A program made the position numbers and the translations under genes. DNA of 64,000 nucleotides from Brevundimonas sp. MF30-B (lineage in GTDB: Bacteria; Pseudomonadota; Alphaproteobacteria; Caulobacterales; Caulobacteraceae), in assembly GCF_004683885.1 (NCBI RefSeq), contig NZ_CP038440.1:2390001-2454000 (forward strand), given 5' to 3'. Within the stretch, counting starts at the first letter, position 1. Every line of letters begins with the position of its first letter. The notes below the pieces were generated by a model. The model saw only the letters and a program-made list of their open reading frames with translations. It ran no database searches and was not told where the DNA came from. Below are positions 1 to 9,193 of this stretch, piece by piece.

Positions 1-1
1 A

Positions 2-856
2 TACATGCCTGCGGGTCCGATCGGCGCCGAGGCGACGATCGCCTTGGTGGTTCCTCGTCCGCAGGGACGGGAAGGCCGTCTGAGCGACCCGTTCTTTCTG
101 GAGCTTCTCGCCGGCGTGGGCGAGGCGGCCCGAGAGCGCGGCTGCGACCTGATCATGAGCCATCTGGCCCCTGCCACGTACGAGGATGTCGCGGCGGCCA
201 TGACGACCAGCCGCGCGGATGGCGTGATCTTCCTGGGACAGAGCACGCTTCATGCGGCCTTCAACCGGATGGTCGACACGGAAGCGCGCTTCGTGGTCTG
301 GGGCGCCGAGCTGCCAGACCAGCAGTATTGCTCGATCGGATCCGACAACATCAACGGCGGCCGTCGGGCTACGCTTCATCTCGCTCGGCTGGGTCGCAAG
401 CGCATCGTCTTTCTGGGCGATCTCGACCCGCCCGAGGCGATGCAGCGGCACAGAGGCTATCTGGATGCTCTCGGAGAGCTGAAGGCCGGCATTGATCCGG
501 CGCTGATCGTGGACGCCCATTTCGAGGTGGAGTCGGCCGAAGCCTCGATCGAGGCGCTGATCCGACGCGGCGTCGCGTTTGACGGCGTGGTGTGCGCCAG
601 CGACCAGATCGCGCTTGGGGCCGTCCGGGCTTTGAAGCACGCCGGCCGTTCGGTCCCCGGCGACGTGTCGGTCATCGGCTTCGATAACGTCCCCTTCAGC
701 CGCTACAGCAGCCCCGCCTTGTCCACCATCGCCCAGGACACGATGAAGGCCGGCCGGCTTCTGGTCTCCAAGCTGCTGGACAATGGCGGCGACACCGTCG
801 GCCGCTCCGAGCGGGTGCCCACCGAGCTGATCGTTCGCGAAAGCTGCGGCGGCTGA
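2..856 (+). CDS. LacI-family transcriptional regulator, 5' end cut by window
   Basis: C-terminal effector-binding part of a LacI/GalR repressor; the reading frame is open to the left window edge, so the N-terminal helix-turn-helix lies outside. The visible part begins near the usual hinge-to-core junction (TIALVVPRP) and continues through the periplasmic-binding-protein-like fold: ARFVVWGAELP, the IGSDNINGG segment, GVVCASDQIALGAVRAL, and the family-typical VSVIGFDNVPFSRYSSPALSTIAQD. It sits 7 bp from the convergent end of an alpha-glucosidase gene in a locus for maltodextrin use, so a maltose- or maltodextrin-type inducer is a reasonable inference. The effector is not shown by the sequence. 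The GTA/ATG near position 5 is not a believable start because a LacI protein without its DNA-binding domain would be unusual. Confidence 0.9.
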   Translation, partial: YMPAGPIGAEATIALVVPRPQGREGRLSDPFFLELLAGVGEAARERGCDLIMSHLAPATYEDVAAAMTTSRADGVIFLGQSTLHAAFNRMVDTEARFVVWGAELPDQQYCSIGSDNINGGRRATLHLARLGRKRIVFLGDLDPPEAMQRHRGYLDALGELKAGIDPALIVDAHFEVESAEASIEALIRRGVAFDGVVCASDQIALGAVRALKHAGRSVPGDVSVIGFDNVPFSRYSSPALSTIAQDTMKAGRLLVSKLLDNGGDTVGRSERVPTELIVRESCGG

Positions 857-863
857 TCCCACC

Positions 864-2507
864 TCAGCCGTCCCACTTCATCAAAACAGCGCCGAGGGGC
901 GGCAGGACGTCGGAGGTTGAGCCGGCGTTGACCGCATCGACCCGTCTATAGCCGATCGGCGCCGACCAGCGCTGTTCCTCATGCGTCAGGTTGAAAGCCG
1001 CCAACATGCGCTCGCCGCTGTCTTCGCGGGTGAAAACCAGAACGGGGTCTACCGACTGCACTGTCATGTCGCCCAGCCGCAGGGCGCTGTAGGCGTGCCT
1101 CAGCGCCAGGATGCGGCGCGTGGCGTTCAGCATCGAGCCGGGATCGGCGTCCTGCTGGTCGACCGCCAGCGCGACGTGCCGATCGTCGACCGGCAGCCAC
1201 GGCTCGACGTCCGAGAAACCCGCAAAGGGCGCGTCGGCGCTCCACGGCATGGGGGTGCGTGCGCCGTCGCGGCCCAAAGTCTCCGGCCAGTTGGCGATGG
1301 CTTCAGGGTCCACGAGCCGCTCGAACGGAACCTCGCCCTGCGGCAGGCCCAACTCCTCGCCGTAATAGACGAAGACGTTGCCGCGCAGCGAAACCAGCAG
1401 CAGCATCAGCATCTCGGCCAGAGCGCGCGGATCACGGCCCTCGGCCCAGCGGGAAATGGCGCGCGGCGCATCGTGGTTTGAAAAGGTCCAGGAGGGCCAG
1501 CCTTCACCCTGGGCGCCCGGCCACATTGCGGCTCCCTTGCGCACCAGTTCGCCCGCCATACGGCCCGCGTACAGATAGAGGAACCCATAGGCGCTGTGCA
1601 GGCGGCGATCATGAGCCGTGTATTCGGCCATCTCGCGCTCGGCGTGATCGCCGCCGACCTCGGCCACGGTGAAGCGGTCGCCCGGATAGGAGTCGGTGAG
1701 TTGGCGAACGCGCGCTAGGAAGTCGGCGATGTCGGGATGCGACTGGTTGTGGATCTTGTCCTGAAAGTCGAAGGGCCGCGTGCGCTTTCCGCCCGGCGGA
1801 AGGGCGGGATTATCTTTCAGCTTCGGATCGTGCATCGAGAAGTTGATGGCGTCCAGACGGAAGCCGTCCACGCCGCGATCAAGCCAGAACCGCCCAGCCG
1901 CCAGCAGGGCGTCCTGCACCGCCGGATTGTGGCCGTTAAGCTGCGGCTGCTCGGGCAGGAAGTTGTGCATGTAGTACTGGCCGCGACGTGCATCCCAAGT
2001 CCATGCCGGACCGCCGAAGACGGATTGCCAGTTGTTGGGCGGTGAGCCGTCGGGACGTGCGTCAGCCCAGACGTACCAATCGCTGTAGGCGTTGGTCCGG
2101 TCGAGCCGGCTGGCCTTGAACCACTCGTGCTGGCTCGATGTATGCGACCACACCTGATCGACGATGATCTTGAGGCCCAGGCCGTGCGCCTTGTCCACCA
2201 GCCGGTCGAAGTCCGCCAGCGTGCCGAAGATGGGATCGACGTCGCAATAGTCCGCGACGTCATAGCCGAAGTCCTTCATCGGCGAGGTGTAGAAGGGCGA
2301 TATCCATACGCCATCGACGCCCAGCGAAGCGATGTACTCGAGGTGTGCCGTCACCCCGTTCAGATCGCCGATTCCGTCGCCGTTGCTGTCTGAAAAGCTG
2401 CGCGGATAGACCTGATAGAGGACCGCGCCGCGCCACCATTGCTGGTGCGTGTCGGCGGCCTGGCGATGCTGCGGCCCGGGAACGACGGAGAGGGTCGCAA
2501 GTGTCAC
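864..2507 (-). CDS. GH13 alpha-glucosidase (oligo-1,6-glucosidase/maltase type)
   Basis: Predicted cytoplasmic alpha-glucosidase of 547 residues, expected to release glucose from maltose and short maltodextrins. The TIM-barrel begins at WWRGAVLYQVYPRSF (about residue 24) and carries the GH13 regions: GLKIIVDQVWSH, GVDGFRLDAINF with nucleophile Asp219, FTVAEVGGD with acid/base Glu283, and FSNHDAPR with transition-state Asp346. No signal peptide is seen. The GTG start overlaps the stop of the upstream amylase gene by 4 bases (GTGA), so the pair is probably translationally coupled. Linkage preference (alpha-1,4 or alpha-1,6) cannot be fixed by eye. Confidence 0.92.
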   Translation of the reverse strand: MTLATLSVVPGPQHRQAADTHQQWWRGAVLYQVYPRSFSDSNGDGIGDLNGVTAHLEYIASLGVDGVWISPFYTSPMKDFGYDVADYCDVDPIFGTLADFDRLVDKAHGLGLKIIVDQVWSHTSSQHEWFKASRLDRTNAYSDWYVWADARPDGSPPNNWQSVFGGPAWTWDARRGQYYMHNFLPEQPQLNGHNPAVQDALLAAGRFWLDRGVDGFRLDAINFSMHDPKLKDNPALPPGGKRTRPFDFQDKIHNQSHPDIADFLARVRQLTDSYPGDRFTVAEVGGDHAEREMAEYTAHDRRLHSAYGFLYLYAGRMAGELVRKGAAMWPGAQGEGWPSWTFSNHDAPRAISRWAEGRDPRALAEMLMLLLVSLRGNVFVYYGEELGLPQGEVPFERLVDPEAIANWPETLGRDGARTPMPWSADAPFAGFSDVEPWLPVDDRHVALAVDQQDADPGSMLNATRRILALRHAYSALRLGDMTVQSVDPVLVFTREDSGERMLAAFNLTHEEQRWSAPIGYRRVDAVNAGSTSDVLPPLGAVLMKWDG

Positions 2508-4312
2508 TGAGCGGGGCTTTCCGAAACGCAGACCATGTAATCAAGCGGGGCCAGGGTGACGCGCACCACGCCGGGTGCGGCCGAAGCGGCCGGGCAGGCG
2601 CCGCGGCTGGCGGTCCAGCGCTGTGAGGCCGGGTCGACCGAGACATTGGCCGTAAGCGGCGTGACGCCGGTGTTGAACAGGACCAGGGTTTCGCCCGGCT
2701 GATCGTCCAGACGTCGGCTGAAGGCGAACAGGCCCGGCGCCTCGGCGGCCGCGCGGCCGATCTGCAGGCCGCCGCGAAGGGCCGGGTTGTCGGCGCGCAG
2801 GCGGGCCATCTCGGCGATGCGGCGATACAGCGGGGCATCGCGATCATAGGGCGCGCGCGCCCCGCCGATGCGGCGCTCGCTGCGATAGGCCTCGACCTGG
2901 CTTTCCCACATATCCTGGCGCGCGCCGCCATAGCCGCCTTCGCCGGCGAAGCCCTGCTCGTCGCCGTAATAAAGCGTCGGGACGCCGCGGCTGAACATCA
3001 TCAGCGCATGGGCTAGCGTGGTGCGGGCCAGCAGTTCGTCATCGTCCGGGTTCGGATGCGCCTTGAGCACAAAGCTTCCGATGCGGCCCATGTCATGATT
3101 GCCGAGGAAGGTCGGCAGTTGCAGCGCCGCCTCGGCCCCGCCCTCGTAAAGGGCGTCGGCGTCGAACAGCCGTTGCAGGGCATCGGGCGCCTTGACCCCG
3201 TTGGCGACGTCGGTGGCGACCGACTGGAAGGCGAAGTCGAGCACGGCGGGCAGGCCGTCGACACGGGTGTGGCGGGCCAGGACAGCCGGGTCGTGGTCAT
3301 AGACCTCGCCGAAGATATGGAAGTTCGGGATGCCGCGCGCCCTGGCCCGCTCCAGCATGGCGGGGACGAACGCCTGCCAGAACTCCGGGTTTACGTGCTT
3401 GGCGGTGTCGATGCGGAAGCCATCGACGCCGTATTCGTCAATCCAGTCGCCGAAGATCTCGATCATGCCCTGAACCACGCGCGGGTTCTCGGTGAACAGA
3501 TCGTCCAGACCGGCGAAGTCGCCGAAGGTCGAGCTCTCGCCGCGGAAGGTCGAGTCGCCGCGATTGTGATAGAGTCGCGGATCGTTCAGCCAGGCGGGGA
3601 CCTTCACGTCCTCCTCGCCCGCCGGCACATAGGGCGTGTAGGCCCAGGTAGGCTCAGTCAGGCGCGCAAAGTCCTCGGCCCCGCCGTCGCCTCGAAACCC
3701 TTCGTTGATCGGCGCGCCATCCACCCCGCCGCGCCGTGTCCAAGGATAGTCCGCCACCGAGCGATAGACGCACTCGCCGGTCGAGCACTCGCGATATTGG
3801 ATCACGTCGGCCGTATGGTTCGTGACGATGTCCAGATAGACCTTCATGCCCCGTGCGTGGGCCGCTTCGACCAGGGCCTTCATGGTTTCGGACTCGCCGA
3901 AATGAGGGTCGGGCCGGGTGAAGTCGGTGATCCAGTAGCCATGCGCCCCGGCCATTAGTCGGCCGACGGTCGGCTGGACGGGCTTGTTCTTGAAGACAGG
4001 GGCCAGCCACACGGCCGTCGCCCCCAGTCCCTGAATATAGTCCAGCTGTTGGATCACGCCGGCCAGGTCGCCGCCATGATAGAATTCGGGGTTGGCGGGG
4101 TCGAATCCGCTCACCTGCGGGTCGGGGCCATAGCCTCCGTCGTCGTTGTCGGCGTCGCCGTTGGCGAAGCGGTCGGGCAGCAGGAAATAGATGACCTCAT
4201 CCTGCGGAGGCCGCTGGCGAAACGTCTGGTCAGGGGACTGCGCCAGGACCGACGACGCCATGGCGGCCGCCGCTGTCGCCATGGCAAGGCGCGCTGCTGC
4301 TGAAGCCATCAT
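2504..4312 (-). CDS. Secreted GH13 alpha-amylase / cyclomaltodextrinase-like enzyme
   Basis: Exported GH13 glycosidase of 602 residues, likely cutting maltodextrins or starch fragments in the periplasm. The start is placed at the Met-Met at 4312 because a good AGGAGG ribosome site lies about 9 bases upstream and it begins a clear signal peptide (MMASAAARLAMATAAAAMASSVLAQ written in two parts: MMASAAARLA, then MATAAAAMASSVLAQ). The first barrel strand is DEVIYFLLPDRFANGD; catalytic residues are Asp302 in GFRIDTAKH, Glu336 in HIFGEVYD and Asp405 in FLGNHD. A C-terminal beta domain closes the protein. It is the first gene of a two-gene operon with the downstream alpha-glucosidase, divergent from the outer-membrane receptor gene. 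An in-frame upstream start at 4369 exists but would spoil the signal peptide. Confidence 0.92.
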   Translation of the reverse strand: MMASAAARLAMATAAAAMASSVLAQSPDQTFRQRPPQDEVIYFLLPDRFANGDADNDDGGYGPDPQVSGFDPANPEFYHGGDLAGVIQQLDYIQGLGATAVWLAPVFKNKPVQPTVGRLMAGAHGYWITDFTRPDPHFGESETMKALVEAAHARGMKVYLDIVTNHTADVIQYRECSTGECVYRSVADYPWTRRGGVDGAPINEGFRGDGGAEDFARLTEPTWAYTPYVPAGEEDVKVPAWLNDPRLYHNRGDSTFRGESSTFGDFAGLDDLFTENPRVVQGMIEIFGDWIDEYGVDGFRIDTAKHVNPEFWQAFVPAMLERARARGIPNFHIFGEVYDHDPAVLARHTRVDGLPAVLDFAFQSVATDVANGVKAPDALQRLFDADALYEGGAEAALQLPTFLGNHDMGRIGSFVLKAHPNPDDDELLARTTLAHALMMFSRGVPTLYYGDEQGFAGEGGYGGARQDMWESQVEAYRSERRIGGARAPYDRDAPLYRRIAEMARLRADNPALRGGLQIGRAAAEAPGLFAFSRRLDDQPGETLVLFNTGVTPLTANVSVDPASQRWTASRGACPAASAAPGVVRVTLAPLDYMVCVSESPAQ

Positions 4313-4581
4313 GGGGTGATCCTCCTCCTGGGTGCTGGTTCGATGCGTGCCGAGCCAGTCGATTTGCAAGTTTTTGCAGTGAGGGTTTCGGGTGTCAACC
4401 CTCGAATGTCACGGCAAGCCAGGCTTCAGCGCCCCTTCCGCACTGCAATATCACGGGTGTTGTTAGTGCGCGCGAGCGACATCTTTTGGTCCGCACCATT
4501 AACGGCTTGCAACCTTCCAAGATGTTTGCATAGATTTGCGAACGACCGCTTCGTCAGAGGGCGGCGACAAGGGAGGACGAG
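4313..4581. promoter_or_regulatory. Divergent control region with candidate LacI-type operators
   Basis: Gap between the divergent amylase and receptor genes. It contains an imperfect 16-bp palindrome CTTGCAACCTTCCAAG at 4506-4521 (12 of 16 positions symmetric) and related half-sites, TTTGCAAG at 4363-4370 and TTTGCA at 4524-4529. Repeated CTTGCAA-like halves are what a LacI-family repressor site looks like, and the LacI-type gene at the window start is the obvious candidate. The receptor gene has a strong ribosome site (GGGAGGA) 5 bases before its ATG. Assignment of the operator is inference from symmetry and position only. Confidence 0.4.
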
Positions 4582-7389
4582 ATGTTCACTGCATACAGCC
4601 GCCGTGCGCGCCTGATGACCGGCGGAGCCGCGTGGATCGCGACAAGCCTGCTGATGGCGGGCGCCGCCCAGGCCCAATCCGCCCCCGATACCCAAACGCA
4701 GGCTGATCAGCCCGTCGTTCAGGTCGAAGAGATCGTCGTCACCGGCATCCGGCGCTCGATCGAGGCGTCGATTTCCGCCAAGGCGGACAACACCTCGATC
4801 GTCGAGGTCATCTCCGCCGAGGACATCGGCAAGCTTCCTGACGTGTCCATCGCTGAATCCCTGGCGCGTCTGCCGGGTCTGACCTCTCAGCGTCTGGATG
4901 GCCGCAGCCAGTCCATCTCGATCCGCGGCCTGGGCCCCGATTTCACCACCGCCCTGTTGAATGGCCGCGAGCTGGTGACTACCGGCGACAATCGCGGCGT
5001 CGAGTTCGACCAGTTCCCCTCCGAGCTGCTGGGCAGCGTCGTCGTCTACAAGACGCCGGACGCAGCCCTTGTCGGCCAGGGCCTGGCGGGCACCGTGGAT
5101 CTGCGGACCGTGCGCCCGCTCAGCTATGGCCGCCGCGCCATGGCGGTGAACTATCGTCACGAGTGGAACGATATCGGCGCCCTGAACTCGGGCACCACGG
5201 CCCAGGGCGATCGCTTCACCCTATCCTACATCGATCAGTTCGCGGACGACACGATCGGCGTGGCGCTGGGCTACGCCCACATGAGCTCGCCGTACCAGTC
5301 CGAGCGCTTCAACGCCTGGGGTTACCCCAACTACAGCGACGGCAACCTGATCACCGGCGGCGTGAAGCCCTATGTCATGTCGTCCGAGCTTGAGCGCGAC
5401 GGCTATATGGGCGTTCTGGAATGGCGGCCCAACGACCGCTTCCACACCACGCTGGACGCCTTCTACTCCGAGTTCAAGAACACCCAGGTTCTGCGCGGGA
5501 TCGAGTTCCCCCTGGCCTGGGGCGGTTCGGCCGGTGACTGCGATTCCGTGGGCAATGTCGCCACACCGAACGTCTGCCGCCCTGGCCCGTCGCTGCGGCC
5601 CGGCTACACCGTCGAAGACGGCCTGATCGTCGCGGGGACGTGGGACAACATCAAGGGCGTGGTCCGCAACGACCTGAACAAGCGTGACAGCACCATCACG
5701 GCGCTGGGATGGAACACTCAGTTCTACGCAAACGAAAACTGGAGCTTCGGTCTCGACCTCAACTACTCCAAGGTCGAGCGCAACGATCTGATCCTGGAGA
5801 CTAACGCCGGAACAGGGCGGAACATCAACGGCGCGCTCGACACCCTGGGCTTCGAACTGACCGGCGACGGCGTGACCCGTTTCACCAGCCAGCTCGACTA
5901 CGCCGATCCGAACCTGATTCGGCTGACCAGCCCTCAGGGCTGGGGCGGTGACGTGATACCCGAAGGCCAGGCCGGCTATATGAACACGCCCTCGATCGAG
6001 GACGAGATCAAGGCTGTTCGGCTGACCGCGCGGCGCGAGCTGCATCAGTCGCCCTTCAGCTCGTTGGACTACGGCGTAAACTACGCCGAGCGCAGCAAGA
6101 CCTTCGTCAACGACCAGTTCTATCTGGGCGTGCCCGGCGGCGGCGATCTGGCCGTGCCGACGCAGTTTCTGCTGGACCCGACGGACCTCGGCTATCTCGG
6201 CATCTCGCAGGTGCTGAGCTACGACGCCCTGGCTCTGGTCAACAGCGGCGCGCTCAACCTGATCCGGAATCCCAATGCGGATGTGGCGGCGGGCAACTGG
6301 GACGTCGTCGAGAAGGTCACCACGGCCTATGTGCGCGCCAACATCGAGCACACCCTGTTCGGCCTGCCGCTGACCGGCAATGTCGGCATGCAGTTCGTCC
6401 ACACCGACCAGGAAGGCCGTGGCTTCGAGGCTCAGCAGATCAGTGCAGGCGTGGCTGCGGTGGAGCAGATCACCGGCGGCGCTCGGTATCTGGAGATCCT
6501 GCCCAGCTCGAACTTCATCGTCGAGGTCAGGCCGGACCTTCTGGCTCGTTTGTCGCTTTCGCGCACCCTGGCCCGGCCGCGGATGGACGATATGCGCGCC
6601 GGCCGGAACTTCTCGTTCAACCCCGGCAACAACAACGAGAACGCCACGCCCGAGCAGAACTCGCCGTGGGGCGGCGGCGGCGGCAATCCCGAGTTGATGC
6701 CCTTCATCGCCAACGTGGCCGACCTGTCGTTCGAGAAGTACTTCGCCAATCGGCGCGGATACATTTCGCTCGCCGGCTTCTACCGGGATCTCGAGAGCTA
6801 CGTTTACACGTCCAACCGGATTTTCGACTTCACCGGCTACCCGACCGGCGGCGTCGTTCCGGTGATCAACGAGGGGATCATCTCCACGCCTGAGAATGGT
6901 CAGGGCGGCTGGATCAAAGGCGTCGAGTTCGCGATTTCGGCGCCGTTCGACATCTTTCACCCGGCTCTGGAAGGCTTCGGCGGACTGTTCAGCGCCTCGG
7001 CCACCGACAGCGAGGTCCAGCCCGATCCGGCCAATCCGCCGACCGCCATGCCCGGCCTGTCCGAAACGGTGATGAACGGCACCCTGTACTTCGAGCGCGC
7101 GGGCTTCCAGGCGCGGGTGTCGGCCCGCTATCGCTCGGACTATCTCGGCGAGGTCGCCGGCTTTGGCAACGGACGCACGCTGCGATCCGTCGCGGCCGAG
7201 ACAGTGGTCGACGCCCAGATCGGCTACGATTTCCCCTCCGGCCCGCTGCAGGGTCTGTCGATCCTGGCTCAGGTCAACAACCTGACCGATGAGCCGTTCA
7301 AAACCTTCGAAAATGGCGATGAGCGCCGCACCATCGACTACCAGTCGTATGGTCGCACCTTCGCGGTCGGGCTGAACTATCGCTTCTGA
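4582..7389 (+). CDS. TonB-dependent receptor, maltodextrin (MalA-like)
   Basis: Outer-membrane active transporter of 935 residues. A signal peptide ends at GAAQAQS; the TonB-box-like stretch VEEIVVTGIRRS follows at about residues 49-60. The plug has the Caulobacter/Xanthomonas-type sequence ISAEDIGKLPDVSIAESLARLPG and ends around FPSELLGSVVVYKTPDAALV, and the barrel terminates with the aromatic FAVGLNYRF. Gene context (two GH13 enzymes, LacI regulator, sugar permease) matches the Caulobacter crescentus MalA locus, where the receptor takes up maltodextrins with ExbBD energy. Substrate is inferred from context and family resemblance. The preceding ribosome site GGGAGGA supports the ATG chosen. 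Confidence 0.92.
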   Translation: MFTAYSRRARLMTGGAAWIATSLLMAGAAQAQSAPDTQTQADQPVVQVEEIVVTGIRRSIEASISAKADNTSIVEVISAEDIGKLPDVSIAESLARLPGLTSQRLDGRSQSISIRGLGPDFTTALLNGRELVTTGDNRGVEFDQFPSELLGSVVVYKTPDAALVGQGLAGTVDLRTVRPLSYGRRAMAVNYRHEWNDIGALNSGTTAQGDRFTLSYIDQFADDTIGVALGYAHMSSPYQSERFNAWGYPNYSDGNLITGGVKPYVMSSELERDGYMGVLEWRPNDRFHTTLDAFYSEFKNTQVLRGIEFPLAWGGSAGDCDSVGNVATPNVCRPGPSLRPGYTVEDGLIVAGTWDNIKGVVRNDLNKRDSTITALGWNTQFYANENWSFGLDLNYSKVERNDLILETNAGTGRNINGALDTLGFELTGDGVTRFTSQLDYADPNLIRLTSPQGWGGDVIPEGQAGYMNTPSIEDEIKAVRLTARRELHQSPFSSLDYGVNYAERSKTFVNDQFYLGVPGGGDLAVPTQFLLDPTDLGYLGISQVLSYDALALVNSGALNLIRNPNADVAAGNWDVVEKVTTAYVRANIEHTLFGLPLTGNVGMQFVHTDQEGRGFEAQQISAGVAAVEQITGGARYLEILPSSNFIVEVRPDLLARLSLSRTLARPRMDDMRAGRNFSFNPGNNNENATPEQNSPWGGGGGNPELMPFIANVADLSFEKYFANRRGYISLAGFYRDLESYVYTSNRIFDFTGYPTGGVVPVINEGIISTPENGQGGWIKGVEFAISAPFDIFHPALEGFGGLFSASATDSEVQPDPANPPTAMPGLSETVMNGTLYFERAGFQARVSARYRSDYLGEVAGFGNGRTLRSVAAETVVDAQIGYDFPSGPLQGLSILAQVNNLTDEPFKTFENGDERRTIDYQSYGRTFAVGLNYRF

Positions 7390-7397
7390 GCTGACAG

Positions 7398-7419
7398 GGT
7401 CGCGTCCTCGGACGCGGCC
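7398..7419 (+). terminator. Hairpin after the receptor gene
   Basis: GGTCGCGTCC and GGACGCGGCC form a near-perfect 10-bp inverted repeat (one G-T pair) 9 bases after the receptor stop. There is no T-run, so it may be a partial terminator or an mRNA-stabilising stem that lowers expression of the permease downstream. Confidence 0.45.
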
Positions 7420-7535
7420 CGCGTCTCGTTCGGCGACATTCACCCGCAGCTGCGCCGTCGCCGCCTCAGTACCTGTCGGCTAGGGTTGATCAACACAACA
7501 ACGCACACCCGCCTTGCGGCATTTGGGAGCGATCC

Positions 7536-8819
7536 ATGAGTCAGATCCAGACCGCCGGTCGCCGTGGCACGGGCCTGGCGTTCGCCTATGTGACCAGCCT
7601 GTTCTTCGCCTGGGGCTTTGTCACCTCGCTGATCGATCCCCTGATCGCGGCGGTGCGGCGCGTGTTCGACCTCAGCCTGGCCGAGGCGATGCTGACGGCC
7701 TCTGCCTGGTTCATCGCCTACGGCGTCGCGTCACTTCCCGCGGCATGGATTCTGTCGCGCCTGGGCTACAGCCGGTCCATCATCGCCGCTCTGGCGACCA
7801 TGGTCGTGGGCTGCATCATCGTGCCTTTGGCCACAATCGCCGATGTCTACGCCGGCGTGCTGCTGGCCTTGTTCGTGATCGCTTCGGGCGTGACCCTGCT
7901 GCAGGTCGCGGCCAATCCGCTGTCTGCGGCGCTGGGGTCGCGCAAGAGCGCGCACTTTCGCCTGACCTTTTCCCAGGCCTTCAACTCGTTGGGCACCACG
8001 CTTGGACCGATCATCGGCGCCAGCATCCTCTTGACCGGCGGCGTCTTCGCCGCCGATGCGGTGGTCACATCGGCGACGCGCGGCGAGTCGCTCCGGTCGA
8101 TCGATTTCGCCTTCCTGGCCGTGGCCGCCTTCTTCGCCCTGGTCGCCGTCTTCATCTGGACGGCGCGCAAGCGGATCGATGCCTCGGTCGCCGACTCGCC
8201 GGTCGAGGTGGTGTCGCCGTTCGCCGCCTTCCGCTCGCGTTGGGCCGTGTTCGGCGCGCTGGCGATCTTCGTCTATGTGGGCTCGGAGGTCGCCATCGGC
8301 GGCCTGCTGATCCCCTTCCTCAGCGAAGGGAACATCCTGGGCATCCAGGAGCACCAGGCCGGCCACATGGTCGGCATCTACTGGGGATGCGCAATGGTCG
8401 GCCGCTTCATCGGCAGCGCCCTGCTGACGCGGGTGCGCGCCGGGGTGCTTCTGTCGGTCTGCACCATCGGCGCGGCGACAATGGCCCTGGTGGTCACCCA
8501 GACCAGCGGCGCCACCGCCGCCTATGCCGCTCTGGGCATCGGCCTGTTCAACTCCATCATGTTCCCGACCATCTTCACCCTGACGCTGGAGCGCTCCAGC
8601 GCGCCTGCCTCTGCGACCTCAGGCCTTTTGGTGTTCGGCATTATCGGCGGGGCGGTCCTGCCCTGGATCGCGGGCCGCATCGCCGACGAGTTCGGCAGCG
8701 TCACGCCCGCCTTCTTCGTGCCGCTGGCGGGCTACATCGCCCTCACCCTCTTCGCCGTCGCCTGTGCGCGCACCCAGGCTAGGGCGCAACCGGATGAAGT
8801 TGTTGTCACTCCGCACTGA
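7536..8819 (+). CDS. MFS sugar permease, FHS (FucP/GluP) family
   Basis: Inner-membrane major-facilitator protein of 427 residues with about 12 hydrophobic segments. It shows the FHS signature FFAWGFVTSLIDPL at the N terminus and LLQVAANPLSAALG after the fourth helix, and a later FSQAFNSLGTTLGP stretch, all typical of fucose/glucose/galactose:H+ symporters. Placed 146 bp after the TonB-dependent receptor, it most likely carries the released glucose or maltose across the inner membrane. In C. crescentus the corresponding slot is a maltose-type permease, so the exact sugar is uncertain. Confidence 0.88.
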   Translation: MSQIQTAGRRGTGLAFAYVTSLFFAWGFVTSLIDPLIAAVRRVFDLSLAEAMLTASAWFIAYGVASLPAAWILSRLGYSRSIIAALATMVVGCIIVPLATIADVYAGVLLALFVIASGVTLLQVAANPLSAALGSRKSAHFRLTFSQAFNSLGTTLGPIIGASILLTGGVFAADAVVTSATRGESLRSIDFAFLAVAAFFALVAVFIWTARKRIDASVADSPVEVVSPFAAFRSRWAVFGALAIFVYVGSEVAIGGLLIPFLSEGNILGIQEHQAGHMVGIYWGCAMVGRFIGSALLTRVRAGVLLSVCTIGAATMALVVTQTSGATAAYAALGIGLFNSIMFPTIFTLTLERSSAPASATSGLLVFGIIGGAVLPWIAGRIADEFGSVTPAFFVPLAGYIALTLFAVACARTQARAQPDEVVVTPH

Positions 8820-8855
8820 TCCACCCCAAATGTAGGGGTTCAGGCAAAAACGTCC

Positions 8856-8980
8856 ATGGAACACGGGGCGCTTGAGGCACCGCTGACGCACAAGCACATC
8901 TGGGCAATCCGCCAGCGGCTGAAGGTCGCAAGAGAGTGCGCGATCTGGCCATGTTCGACTGCGCAGTCGACTCCAAGCTG
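8856..8980 (+). pseudogene. Tyrosine recombinase fragment, frameshifted
   Basis: Remnant of the N-terminal part of a short phage-type tyrosine recombinase. Frame one gives LTHKHIWAIRQRLKVARE and, after a frameshift near 8934, the next frame gives VRDLAMFDCAVDSKL. Joined, these match the conserved start of a widespread integrase group that reads roughly HxWAIRxRLxxxxRxRDLAMFxxAIDSKL. Nothing of the catalytic domain is left; the reading frame runs directly into an unrelated LprI-like remnant. It marks an old insertion or deletion at the right edge of the maltodextrin locus. Confidence 0.65.
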
Positions 8981-9193
8981 CCAGACCTGTCGGTTCTGGA
9001 TCGTAACCTCGCGGTCGCATATTAGCGCGCCTCGGCTCTCTCTAAAGATCGCGCCGCATTCAGGGCGAGCCAGCGCGCATTCAAGGCGATGCGGCGTGAT
9101 GAGGGAGACGAGCCGGTCCTCACCGCGATGTACGAGCGGCGGATAGGCGAACTGCTGCTTGATGCTCGCCCGCTATCGTTTAGCCGAGGGTGA
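8981..9193 (+). pseudogene. LprI/DUF1311-like fragment with internal stop
   Basis: The frame following the integrase remnant reads LSVLDRNLAVAY, a TAG stop (9023-9025), then SKDRAAFRASQRAFKAMRR and LTAMYERRIGELLL. Together this resembles the LprI (lysozyme inhibitor-like, DUF1311) pattern of ALDR-LA-AY, LR--QR-WL--R and AYRRRIAEL. The signal peptide and the first conserved cysteines are absent, so it is a broken gene. Its 3' end overlaps the 3' end of the convergent anti-sigma gene by about 20 bases. Confidence 0.5.

Noticed and set aside
5221..7443. 740-codon open frame antisense to the maltodextrin receptor
   Set aside because: GC-rich third positions leave long open frames opposite real genes; no ribosome site, and the sense frame has clear receptor motifs.
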